The position numbers were made by a program, and so were the translations under genes. This document shows, piece after piece, positions 23,401-36,300 of a stretch of 64,000 nucleotides of DNA. The stretch spans positions 80,254,142-80,318,141 of the forward strand of contig CM049306.1 of assembly GCA_026874595.1 (NCBI GenBank), read 5' to 3'. The stretch is from Sipunculus nudus. Taxonomy: Eukaryota > Annelida > Sipuncula > Golfingiida > Sipunculidae. Position 1 is the first letter of the stretch, and each line of letters opens with the position of its first letter. The notes below the pieces were generated by a model. The model was not told the origin of the DNA. It searched no databases and was given only the letters and a program-made list of their open reading frames with translations.

Positions 23401-26400
23401 ACAACTAATGCATTGATCACCATGATTCATTGCATGCGTAATCATCATGGAGTTTCTGTAGATTGGTGACGCCACCTGGATAGTTTCAAATTTTTACGCA
23501 TTTTTTCTCTATTTTCGTGACCTTTAAAGATGTAGTTATCCGTTAACCAGGCACAGATCGTAACCACTGGACCTAGAATCTTACTTTATATCATGGAAGG
23601 TGCGTAAAAAGTCTCCATGCAAACCTGAAATTAAGTCTCTGTTATCCATATCTTCCGAGCTATGGGGCTCAGAAGTACCCCCAAAAATAATTAACAAGTG
23701 ACCCATGGATCATGACGCTCAGCTGACTGGGAAGAGATTTGCAAAAGGAAATTTTATCATCTGAATGGTAGTATATACCCATTCAACTGAAGCATCAAAC
23801 AGATTAACCAACAGACCAAGATTATGTCTGTATTTATATATCTCAAAAATAGAGAAAAAATGCGTAAACTTTAAAAAAAAATACAGGTGGCTCCTCCATT
23901 CTGCATAAACTAATAAAAACACTTAATGGTCAATATCCATGCAATGAATCATGGTGATCTCTGCATTAGTTGTTCAGATACTTCAGCTTCTGTATCAAAT
24001 TTTCCATTATTCTGAGGGATACTTCGGAGTCCTATAGCTTGAAGGATATTGGTAACAGAGACCTTATTTCAGGTTTCCACATACACTTTTCATGGGCATC
24101 CTTGCATGACAAGAATGAAGATTCTAGGTCCAGTTGTTACAATTTGTGCCGCGTTAACAGATGACGGCATCCTTAAAGGTCTCAAAAATAGAGAAAAAAA
24201 TTCGAAAAATTGAATAAAATATAGGTGGCACCACCAGTCTGCAGAAACTGATGAAACACTCCATAATCAATATCCATGCAAAGAATCATGGTGATCTCTG
24301 CATTAGTTGTTCAGATACTTCAGCTTTTGTATCAAATTGTCCATTATTCTGAGGGATACTTCGGAGTCCTATAGCTTGAAGGATATGAGAAACAGCGACC
24401 TAATTAATGAGATTAATAACTAATTGATGTAGTTAATGAGATATTGAAGTTTTTGTATGAAATTTTTGGCTATTCTGGTGGGGGGGGGGGGGGGTAACTT
24501 TGGGGCCCCATAGCTCACAGGATATGGGTAACAGAGACCTAATTTTTTGGGTTTCCAAGGAGATTTTTCATGGACCTCTCAGAACGTCAAGTTACAAGAT
24601 TCTAGATCCAGCGGTTACGATTTGTGCTTGGTTAACGGACGGACAGACATGATTCGGTTCATAATTTTCAATTACGGATAAACGAGTTGTCGGATTACCG
24701 GAGTTATATATGTATATATGTATATATATATATATTATTTTAATATTAGTCCAGGCGCTGGACTTAATAAATGTATTAATTATATACTTTGGAGTCCCCC
24801 AGTACGAGGGATTACTTCACACAATAATTTAGAACTTTCATAAATTACTTTAACTTGTCAAAAATTGTTTAGTCGTATTTTACATTCATAATTTCTATCA
24901 TTCAGATGAAAACGCAACAATGGGTCACAAAGTTTGGTGGGATGCTCCTCAGTCCAAAGGGCCTTCTTGCAACAGCAAATTTGGACCATATGTGATATTA
25001 GGAAGACCCATTTATGAGTGTCAACATGGCAATGACAGGCACAAAAATGCGAAGCGGAAATTAAGAAAATCGGACAAGGTGCAAAATTATAAAAAATTTT
25101 GCCAGTAAATAATGACTTTTTACAGGCGCAGATCCCCCCCCTTCCACTGACCTTTGTTTTTCTAAAAAATTTTGTGCATGACAGGTAAATTGCTCGGAAT
25201 TAAAACCTAATAAAGCCGCTACCCTGCCCCCCCCCCCCCCCTTGCATAAAAATCTTGGATCCGCGCCTGTTTTTACACCTAGATATTTCATGGTACTCTA
25301 GAGCAGCTGTACCTTAAGTACGATATAGGCATAAAGAGCCTACTGATGTACTATTTAATCATATTCGTTGCACGGGCAAAAGTTGGCTGTGATTTCAGGG
25401 TTTGAATAAGATTAATTGCATATAAAATACATAGCTGGACTCAATAATTTTGAGGATTAAATTTTAAAAAAATGAATATCAGTTACTGATACAAAAATAC
25501 GATAAGTCCAATTATACTGATACAAAAATACGATGAGTGCAATTATTTATTGGTAACTGAATAATTCAGTTCGTCAAGTTTAATAATGATCAGTATATTT
25601 TTTTATTTATCACAGGAATCTGATCACCTCTATACAAAACAAAGGAAGAGGAAGAAACTTATCCAGAATAGCAAAAAGCTTGGTTGTCCTGCGAAAGTGC
25701 AAGTCCGTGAGGTTTATCAATTCGGATGTTTCCAAGTAATGTTTGTCTTCCATTTTTTAGCGGATTGGGGGGGGAGGGAGGGGGGGGTTAAATATTGCAA
25801 CACATCGGCTACAGTTTATAGATTTCTGTTATTGTATATATTTGTTATTGTATATATAATGGCTATAATTTATCTTTTGGTTCATTAAAAATTAATCTCT
25901 TCAATCGCTGCAACTGCCACAACTGCCAAGTTTAGTCCGTGGCAGACTTGGCGCATTGCAGTGTTTTGGCGGGTAACAGTGGTCGCTTGTTGATTGCTTA
26001 ATTTTCTAGTTTATAATCGGTATTTAGGGAAAACTGCACATTTTTAAACAACCACACATACATGCACATATTTACAGTTTCATTTATTTTTAAAGGAACA
26101 TGCTCAAAACCAGTGGAGGCGTCGGCAGGCAGTTAGGAAAATAAAACATGGCGACTACTCAAAGGATGAAGCAGAGCGCCGATTTTACGTTGCATTGTGT
26201 GAAGAAGCTGATCATCAGTATCATCTCTGTGGGGAGGTAATTTTTTTCAATCATTGAGCTGATAATCATACAACTTATACAAACATTCCGAGCCTTTATA
26301 TTATTATATCAATTATTTATTATAAGTCAATATATTTTACATATGTAATTAAGACGATTGCTGTGACTGATTGTTCTCACGCTGTGCTCCTTATGTATAT

Positions 26401-27305
26401 ATCCAGCCCGCTGCATCGGTCCAGCCTGTTGATGCTCGCATCATCAAGGAAATTCACACGCTTCACAAAGAACATGGTGTAGCCAAAGTGACTGAAATGG
26501 ACCGCATGCTTGAGCATTATGTTAAAACGGAGCTGGTTCCTGATAAGCAATATACCAAAAGCAGACGTTTTAACCCAACCAGTCAGGATATCAGAAATCA
26601 CATTTATCTGGCGAGTGTCAGCAACAGGTAAATACAAATACATCTATATTCCGTTGCAAATATTAAAGTAATGAATGTATCTCAGCTTTTACCGTATAAA
26701 CCATATTAATCTTGTGTTTTTGTGAAATGTTCAACACTAAGTGTTTATATATAAAGCAATAAAGCGATATATTTATATTATATAAAAGGAACAACCTGTA
26801 TTATATACATGCATTGCTTCATCAACACATATAGACATTCTGCCAGTGACCAGAGCAACACCGCTGCAATGATAGAAGAGTGGAAAAAGGAGAATCCAGA
26901 GGATTTCATATTCTTTCGACCTCATAGGTATATCTGCATTAACATGGGATTACATTAACACACCCAGTCTGATCATTTAATCAATTATGAATGAACTGAA
27001 GACTCCGTTGGAGTCCGCAAGTATACATTATTGAACACCCGGCAGGTTGTAGCAATGGGTACACTGATTTGCTTAAAAAGCCCAGATGACAACACTGAAT
27101 GCAGCATTTGGAGAATTAAAAGAGCTCACTAATAAATTTTGAATTTACTATTCATTTATTTTTCACAATTTCACAGTTTTCGACCACAAATTTTAAAAGA
27201 TTCATATTTATAAACTATTAGTGATTCTAAAATATTGGAAATAAAAAACTTGCTCTTTTTGCGTTCCTCTGATGCACTTTGTAAATCCGTCTATGGAAGG
27301 TTCGA

Positions 27306-27395
<90 letters not shown>

Positions 27396-30300
27396 CCTCG
27401 CAGTGCATATCATATTTAACAAAAAATGTTCTTTCCCTAAATTTTAGAACGAATGAAGATGACACTAAGGAGACTTTACTTATGGTGCTTCAGACCAGTT
27501 GGGAGAGGAAGTTGCTGCACAAATACGGGCAGGAGATATGTTTGTTAGACGCAACTTACAAAACGACCAAATACAGCATTCCTTTATATTTCCTGTGCGT
27601 AATGACAAACGCTGGATACAGCACAGTAGCAACTGTTATCACACAAAATGAAACGACAGCATGTTTAGAAGAAGGACTGCAGTTTTTAAAAGAATGGAAT
27701 CCCGACTGGCTACCGTCCCATTTTATGACGGATTTTGACGAGAGAGAAATCCAGGCCTTAGAGAACACATTTCCAGGTACGGAAAACAGAGAGTCATTAC
27801 ATCGTGTATATAAGATTTATTTTTCTGGTGAATATGAATTTAGTCAACTGCGCACGACTTACAACGTTACTCCACATTCACAGTTGGGTATTAAAGGAAG
27901 GCTTAAGGCGTATAGTATTTATATAGAGAAACATACTTTATAATACCACAAGGCCTACAGGCCTTATGCGAACCTGTGCAATGGTTAATACACCAGGTAT
28001 AATACTCAATGCTGGGCCATTACTTTTCAAATAGGTCTACATGCCTTGTATACGATGAAGATATCAGAGATGTATACATATGCCCAATTTCAGGCTAATA
28101 ACCCCTCGTGAGAAATAAGCAGGGACATGCACTGTGCAAAAACTATTGTAGGTGGTGCCACCAGTCTTGTTTACGACAAAGCTTTATGATATGTATTAAT
28201 TTGCCCAATTTCAGGCTGATATATCAAAATCCTCTGGAGAAATAAGCAGGCACATACACTGTGCAAAAGTCGTCATAAGTGGCGACAACTGTCTTGTTGA
28301 CGAGAAAGCCATCAAAGACGCATAGACAGGTCAAAATATCAGGCCAATAAATCAAACTCATTGAGTTTGATGCACTGGGCTGACCAGGCTTAGGTGAGAA
28401 AGGCAGTTGCCCCGAGTAAACTGTGACAAATTGCTGCACTTGGAGAGCTCTTGACCTGTTGCATAATCTGACACAGTTGGCAGTCCACCAAAGCTATAAA
28501 TAGAATCCAGCTTCTGCACTGAGTGAACTCTTGACCTAAACCTGGCTTGACTGAGTGAACTCTTTACCTGTTGCCTAATCTGATACAGTTACCAGTCTGC
28601 CAAAGTTATAAATAGATCCAGGCTGAGGCTGACCTTTAGGCTGTTGCAAAATCTAAAATAAGTTGGCAATCTGTCAAGCTATTTTACCTGAAATCTAGTG
28701 GGATGATGTTATAGATGCTGATACACTGGTGCCATGCTAGATGTAACTGCTTCACACAGCTAACATATATGGTAAAATGACTCAATTCAATCTTCATAAT
28801 TCAGCTAACATCATTCATGTGGAACCATAAAAGACAATTATTATAAGAATTATTGTGGTTATTATTCTTATAAAATATTTAAAAAATTTGGCCTAGTGGC
28901 ATCAGTCAAAAAATGTTTTGCAGGTTTTTCACTAATATAGGAAGATGCAGCAAAATGACTAAGTTAAGCTTCCCATAACTCAGCCAAATAGCACTGAACC
29001 AAAACCATTTGAACAAACTTGAATTATCAACATCTAAGGATAGTTAATGTGTGAGATTTAAGAATTTGGCCCAGTGGTTTTTGAGAAGATCTTTGTAGCC
29101 ACTGAGTTTTGGCTCACAGGTTCGCTATAAATGTTAAGGCGGTGACCCATATTTCAAAGGGGTGACGGCTAACAGATATATAGTGTTAAAACAAGCAGAC
29201 TGACAATGTATCTCAACAGGATTTATGCATGGATAATAACATCTCATGTCGTGAGCACTAAATAGTTAATTATGTAAACAGTTTTATTTCTGTATCTTTT
29301 AACGCTAATGGGCAACTGTAAAATCCTGCAACATTTGATTCGAATGTAAATGCTTTACATACAGTTTCAAAGCCTTTGTTCCTATTTCTTTGTTTGTTAG
29401 GGTGTATTTTGTATGAAAACTTTCTATGATAAGCGATAATCATTTTTGCAATTGCAGAATGTCTGGTATATCTATGTGACTTTCATCGAGAGCAGGCTTG
29501 GAGGAGATGGTTGCAAAAAACGAAACACGGAATGAAAGACCAAATGAACGATGCTCTGTTCCTGTAGGTGAAGCATTTTGCTCCCTCGAGGAGATTTGTC
29601 AAATTTAAGCAAGTTTCTTTTCCACATGTGAGATCTGCAAAAATATATTAGTCAAGTTCACATTCCAGTATAAGGGACAGAAATCTACAGTTGTAAATTT
29701 GGATTCGCTCCGGTCATCGAACCAGTTGAAATAACCGCGGATTGTCATTCTATAAGATTCGCATGTCTGGAAGGCAGCCTTGTCTGTTTTGTCAAAAAAA
29801 TGAACTGATGCCTTGTGTATTTAAAATTATTTTTACACATTGTACATACTTATTTTATATATTTAAACAATAACCACATTTTCTTTTGTATGTATCTGGT
29901 ATTATGTGTTAGAGATTATATGTATTTGGTATCACAGTGTTGAAGATGTATATTGTTAATTGGTTGGTCAAACACAATTCATTTAACCAGTTTAAACTTT
30001 CTCCAATTTCAGACTGAGAGCTATTGCGAAAGCGAAAACACATGAAGAGTACCAACAAAACCTCTCTCGTCTGCGTGACTCCACCCTTTGGAAAGACCAT
30101 GCTGAATTCCAACGATGGTTGAATCACAAGTGGTTAAATCAAACTAAGGTATCAGAGGTTATCATTTGTATCATCATCTGTAACAGGCTTTTTCATTATT
30201 TCTTTCAGTTTTAATGTACATGGCTGTTATTATAACGGGAAGGTACTACTTAATCTCGAACAGATTTTTCATTGTACACTCTATCCACTGAAATGTGATA

Positions 30301-33300
30301 GATGTAATTCAAATTTATGCATGTTCTCAAATACGATTCATCGAAATGTTTCACTTAAGATGACAAGTGGCGCTACATACATTCAATTACCTGGTTTCTC
30401 TGAAATTTACTTTGGTGAATATCAAACATTTCTCAAGAGCAGTCACGTGAAAGCCCTTAAATTATGACTGTCCTAATATGTCTAGTTGGTCCCAATCCCA
30501 CTGATTAAGGCTTGACCACTCTCAGTTTTCTAAACGAATAAATTTTCTTTGTGTCCGCAGAATACCTTAAATACAATAAAATATATGTTTTTATTCAGAG
30601 GTGGGTGCACGCGTTCAGAGCAAATGATATGAATGTCAAAATCAACACTACCAATGGGTTAGAGCGCCAGCACCAGGAACTTAAGAGAAAACATTTTGGA
30701 TCCTGCAGTAACAAGACCTTGTGTGGCCTTCTTCGTACGGTCCTCAACAAGTTTCTGCCTGACAGGAAAGAGCAGTGAGTATTTTTCTGGACCGGAAGAT
30801 ATTTAAATTCATCTAAAGTTATCAAACTTATGATAAAAAAAATTAAAAGCGAACATGTGGATTTCTTCAGAACTTTCATTTTTTTATGAATTAAAAGAAA
30901 GCACCTTGTGAGAAAATATTCCAGTTTAGCTCGGCCGACTGTAAGTCAACTGACCTCCTGTAATCAATCACCATCCGTCAAGCCAACCGTTAACAGGGCA
31001 CAAACGCTGGCATAAGAGTTAGGGTCATGAATCCAATGCAGTCTCTGAGGCCATAGAAATATCCTAGGACACCTGAAATAAGGTCAATGTAACTCGAGTT
31101 GCAACCCCCCCCCTCCCATTTCATCCCCCCATTTTGGTCACATTTTCTATTTGTTTTTGAAAGTGTCAAATCACAGCAATCATATTACTTTCTCAGCTCT
31201 GCATGGTCTGATCTAGTGTCCCGAAACCCTGATTGATCATGACTTGTTTAATCAGTTTGTAAAACTGGTGGCACCATCTGTATTTTTTTTCTAATTTTCG
31301 CACAATTTTCTGTTTGGGAGATCGTTATCCTAATTCCTATCTTCATCTTTGATAGTCACCATATTAGCTATATACTGGGCTACACATCTCAACAATAGGT
31401 CATTGTCTGATCTCAGCTGAGCATCATGACCCATGGGTCACTTGTGACACGCACTTATATATTTCATATTTCTTGTTTTTTACAGACATTAACCCTTAAA
31501 CATCTTCATCAGTAAAATTGGTGTTTGCTGTTTTATAATGCTTCAGGTATGAACAAGTGAACACTGCCTGGCGATCAGATGTACGTTCTTACAGCGAAGA
31601 AGTACCCGTGTGGCTCCAAAATAGACCGCGGTTGTTTGTTAGGCACTGCATGGAAAACATGCCGGCAGACATGCACTCAACATATGTAACAATGACTTCT
31701 CCAGGAACTTTCTCTGTGTCAACTGAAAACAGAAAAGACCACATTGTCAAATTTCAAGGGATAAATGGAATGCCTCACTGTACTTGTCAGGCATGGTCAA
31801 GGACACACTGGCCATGTAGCCATATGCTAGCAGTGTTTATACAAAACCCTGACTGGGGCTGGGAAAAATTCCCAACTGAATACCAAGAAAGTCCAATATT
31901 CAATCTTGACATAGAAACTGATGTGTGTCCAGGTAAAGCTTCAACGCCACATGAAAGAGAGGCCATGGGGGCATCAGAACCAAGCCAATCAAGCTCAGAG
32001 TGCATAGGAACACAGACAAAAAATGAAGAAAAGACATTTACATGCAGCCCAGTTCAAAAAGACATTTTACCAAACCAAACTTTAACTGTCAACCAACCTG
32101 TCGGTCGATTGATGAGCAGCTGCAGGGAAATGTTACAGGAACTTACCAGCTTTACATATCTTATCACGCAACCAGATACAGCTATTTTACTGCAGCAGCA
32201 ATTACAGTTACTACTCACATCAACAAAGGATGCAGTTCCTTCAACTGCTGGGTTACCTCTGCTGCCTTCAAGAAAGAGGCGTCGAACTCTTACACCTGTA
32301 GCAAACACAAAAGACCCATTGAAATATGGTAATCCAGATAAATATACTGCAAAAGATGAAGGTATGGACAAAAATGATTAACATAAACTTGATAAGAATT
32401 TCCTCAATCTGTTTTAGAGAAGTTGACCATATTTTTATCGATATTTAGATCCAACTGTTTATCCGGGTTAAAGAAAGAGGTTGGTAAATTAAATGCATAA
32501 TCCACACAAAAATAACATACAAAATTAAATGCAACAATTCTTTCCATCCAGGTAACTTTTTCAAGAAACTTGAAATGAAGAGAAAGACAGCCGTGACGCA
32601 TCTCTCAAGTACCCCTGCTGCTATTTATCTCAATGATGTAGGTAACTGACATGATAAGAATACACAGTGATAAAGGATTATTTTTAGAGCATTAAAATTA
32701 TCTGGAGATAAACAAAAATTGAAAAGCATTTAATTTTTATATGCAAACAAAGAACATGACATGGATGCAAAACATGAAGTCAAACTTTTTTTATTATTTA
32801 TCCTGTAAAATATTTATATAAACCGTACTGAAATATCTATACTTACCAATATATTTCTTTTCATTTGGGTGCAAACACCCTTTCACTAATTCTGCTACTT
32901 CATACATCAGGAACTTCCAGACCTGTGCCCACTGGAAATTTCAAGTGTTACTGCAGATCATCAAATCCATGAAGAACTGGTACGTTATATTCTTTCAGTT
33001 AATATAATATCATACGGATTATAATAAAATATTCTGATAGCACAGTTGTGAAATAATATTTGGAAAAGAATAGAAAAAGGATCACATGTACTAACGCATT
33101 GGAAATAAATACTGTTATATTCTCCTGCTGCATGAGCCACTGTGAATGAATTGAAGGGTTTTAGAGCAAATCTTTTGGTGCATAGAGAGCAAAGAAACCT
33201 TAGCTTTGTGATTGTTTCAGGATCTGCCCGACCCTAGCTCATCCAGCCATCCAGAAAATACTCTTGACCACCAGAATGATTTCGCAGACACTGTAAGTAG

Positions 33301-36300
33301 GTTTACTATTAGTTGCAATGCAAGTCGAGAGGGTCACACCTAATGTTACCTTTAAAAAAGCTGATATAAGCATTTATTCTAACTTTTTGTTTTCACAGGA
33401 TCTGTGGCTTGATCGCCAGAAAAATATCCCTTACACCATAAGTTTGGTTTATTATTCAAAAATCAGGTAGCTACTTATAACGCACATTGAGAGGATTATG
33501 CTTGACCATTCTGTTTTGAAAACCACATCTGATAATATATATTCTAACCTTTTGTTTTCACAGGATCTGTGGCTTGATCACCAGAAAAATAACCCTTACA
33601 CCGTGAGTTTGGTTTATTTTTCAAATATCAAGCTCCTTGTAATGTACATTGAGAGGGTTACACTGGACTAGTCAGCTGAGAAAACAACATCTGATCATAT
33701 ATGTTCTGACTTTTTGTTTTCACAGGATCTGTCGTTTGATCACCAGGAAAACATCCCTCACACAGTAAGTTTGGTTTATTATTCAAATGTCTGACAGCTA
33801 CCTCTTATGCATATCGAGAGGGTCACGCCTAACTAGTTTGCTGAGAAAACCACATCTAATGATATATATTCTGACTTTTTATTTTCACAGGATTTGTTAC
33901 TTGAACACAGCAAGGATACCCCAAACAAAGTAAGTTCCTTTATCATTTAAATAGGACTCTGCAACTAGTAATACATTCTGACATGACCACATCTAAAAAA
34001 AAATATTGTTGAAACATATTAACCTTCTACCTATTCATTCAGGACCTGCAAGACCCCACCTCACCACGCCACCCTGAAAACCTGGTTGACCCCAAGAAGG
34101 ACATCCCAGGCACCGTAAGTTTTCTTTAATTCATATATCAAGACTTTGGGAGGGTCACCACTAATCATTCTGTCATTAACACAATCCTAATCCAAAACAT
34201 ATATTCTGAGTTTCATCTTGTTATAGGATCTGATGGACCCCACCTCACCACGCCACAAGGAAAACCCGCTTGACCACCTGGAGGACAACCCAGACACCGT
34301 AAGTTTTCTCCTATTCCTATATCAAGACTTTACTTGTTATGCATTTTGAGAGGGTCACCACTAATCATTCTGTCATTAACACAAACCTAGTTCAAAACAC
34401 AAATTCTGAAATTCTTCTTTTTATAGGATCTGATGGACCCCACCTCACCACGTCACCAGGAAAACCCGCTTGACCACCAGGAGGACAACCTGGACACCGT
34501 AAGTTTTCTCCTATTCCTATATCAAGATTTTACTTGTTATGCATTTTGAGAGGGTCACCACTAATCATTCTGTCATTAACACAAACCTAGTTCAAAACAC
34601 AAATTCTGAAATTCTTCTTTTTTATAGGATCTGATGGACCCCACCTCACCACACCACCAGGAAAACCCGCTTGACCACCAGGAGGACAACCCGGACACCG
34701 TAAGTTTACACCTATTCCTATATCAAGACTTTACTTGTTATGCATTTTGAGAGGGTCACCACTAATCATTCTGTCATTAACACAAACCTAGTTCAAAACA
34801 CAAATTCTGAAATTCTTCTTTTTATAGGATCTGATGGACCCCACCTCACCACACCACCAGGAAAACCCGCTTGACCACCAGGAGGACAACCCGGACACCG
34901 TAAGTTTTCTCCTATTCCTATATCAAGATTTTACTTGTTATGCATTTTGAGAGGGTCACCACTAATCATTCTGTCATTAACACAAACCTAGTTCAAAACA
35001 CAAATTCTGAAATTCTTCTTTTTATAGGATCTGATGGACCCCACCTCACCACGCCACCAGGAAAACCCGCTTGACCACCAGGAGGACAACCCAGACAGCG
35101 TAAGTTTTCTCCTATTCCTATATCAAGACTTTACTTGATATGCATTTTGAGAGGGTCACGACTAATCATTCTGTCATTAACACAAACCTAGTTCAAAACA
35201 CAAATTCTGAAATTCTTCTTTTTATAGGATCTGATGGACCCCACCTCACCACGTCACCAGGAAAACCCGCTTGACCACCAGGAGGACAACCCGGACACCG
35301 TAAGTTTTCTCCTATTTCTATATCAAGATTTTACTTGTTATGGATTTTGAGAGGGTCACCACAAATCATTCTGTCATGAACACCAACCTAGTTAAAGCAC
35401 AAATTCTGAAATTCTTCTCGTTATAGGATATGATGGACCCCACCTCACCACGCCACCAGGAAAACCTGCTTGACCACCAGGAGGACAACCCGGACACCGT
35501 AAGTTTTCTCCTATTCCTATATCAAGATTTTACATGTTATGCATTTTGAGAGGGTCACCACTAATCATTCTGTCATTAACACAAACCTAGTTCAAAACAC
35601 AAATTCTGAAATTCTTCTTTTTATAGGATCTGATGGACCCCACCTCACCACACCACCAGGAAAACCTGCTTGACCACCTGGAGGACAACCCAGACACTGT
35701 AAGTTTTCTCCTATTCTTATATCAAGATTTTACTTGTTATGCATTTTGAGAGGGTCACCACTAATCATTCTGTCATTAACACAAACCTAGTTCAAAACAC
35801 AAATTCTGAAATTCTTCTTTTTATAGGATCTGATGGACCCCACCTCACCACACCACCAGGAAAACCTGCTTGACCACCTGGAGGACAACCCAGACACCGT
35901 AAGTTTTCTCCTATTCCTATATCAAGATTTTACTTGTTATGCATTTTGAGAGGTTCACCACTAATCATTCTGTCATTAACACAAACCTAGTTCAAAACAC
36001 AAATTCTGAAATTCTTCTTTTTATAGGATCTGATGGACCCCACCTCACCACACCACCAGGAAAACCTGCTTGACCACCAGGAGGACAACCCGGACACCGT
36101 AAGTTTTTCTCCTATTCCTATATCAAGATTTTACATGTTATGCATTTTGAGAGGGTCACCACTAATCATTCTGTCATTAACACAAACCAAGTTCAAAACA
36201 CAAATTCTGAAATTCTTCTTTTATAGGATCTGATGGACCCCACCTCACCACACCACCAGGAAAACCTGCTTGACCACCAGGAGGACATCCCATACACCGT

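Noticed and set aside
27272-27447. Upstream extension of exon 7 through YIYIYI
   Set aside because: This is the TA microsatellite read in frame; the acceptor ATTTTAG at 27,447 defines the exon start.
32042-32371. Other-frame and antisense frames over the SWIM exon
   Set aside because: Shadows of exon 11; only the plus frame from 31,547 carries the SWIM motif and fits both neighbouring phases.
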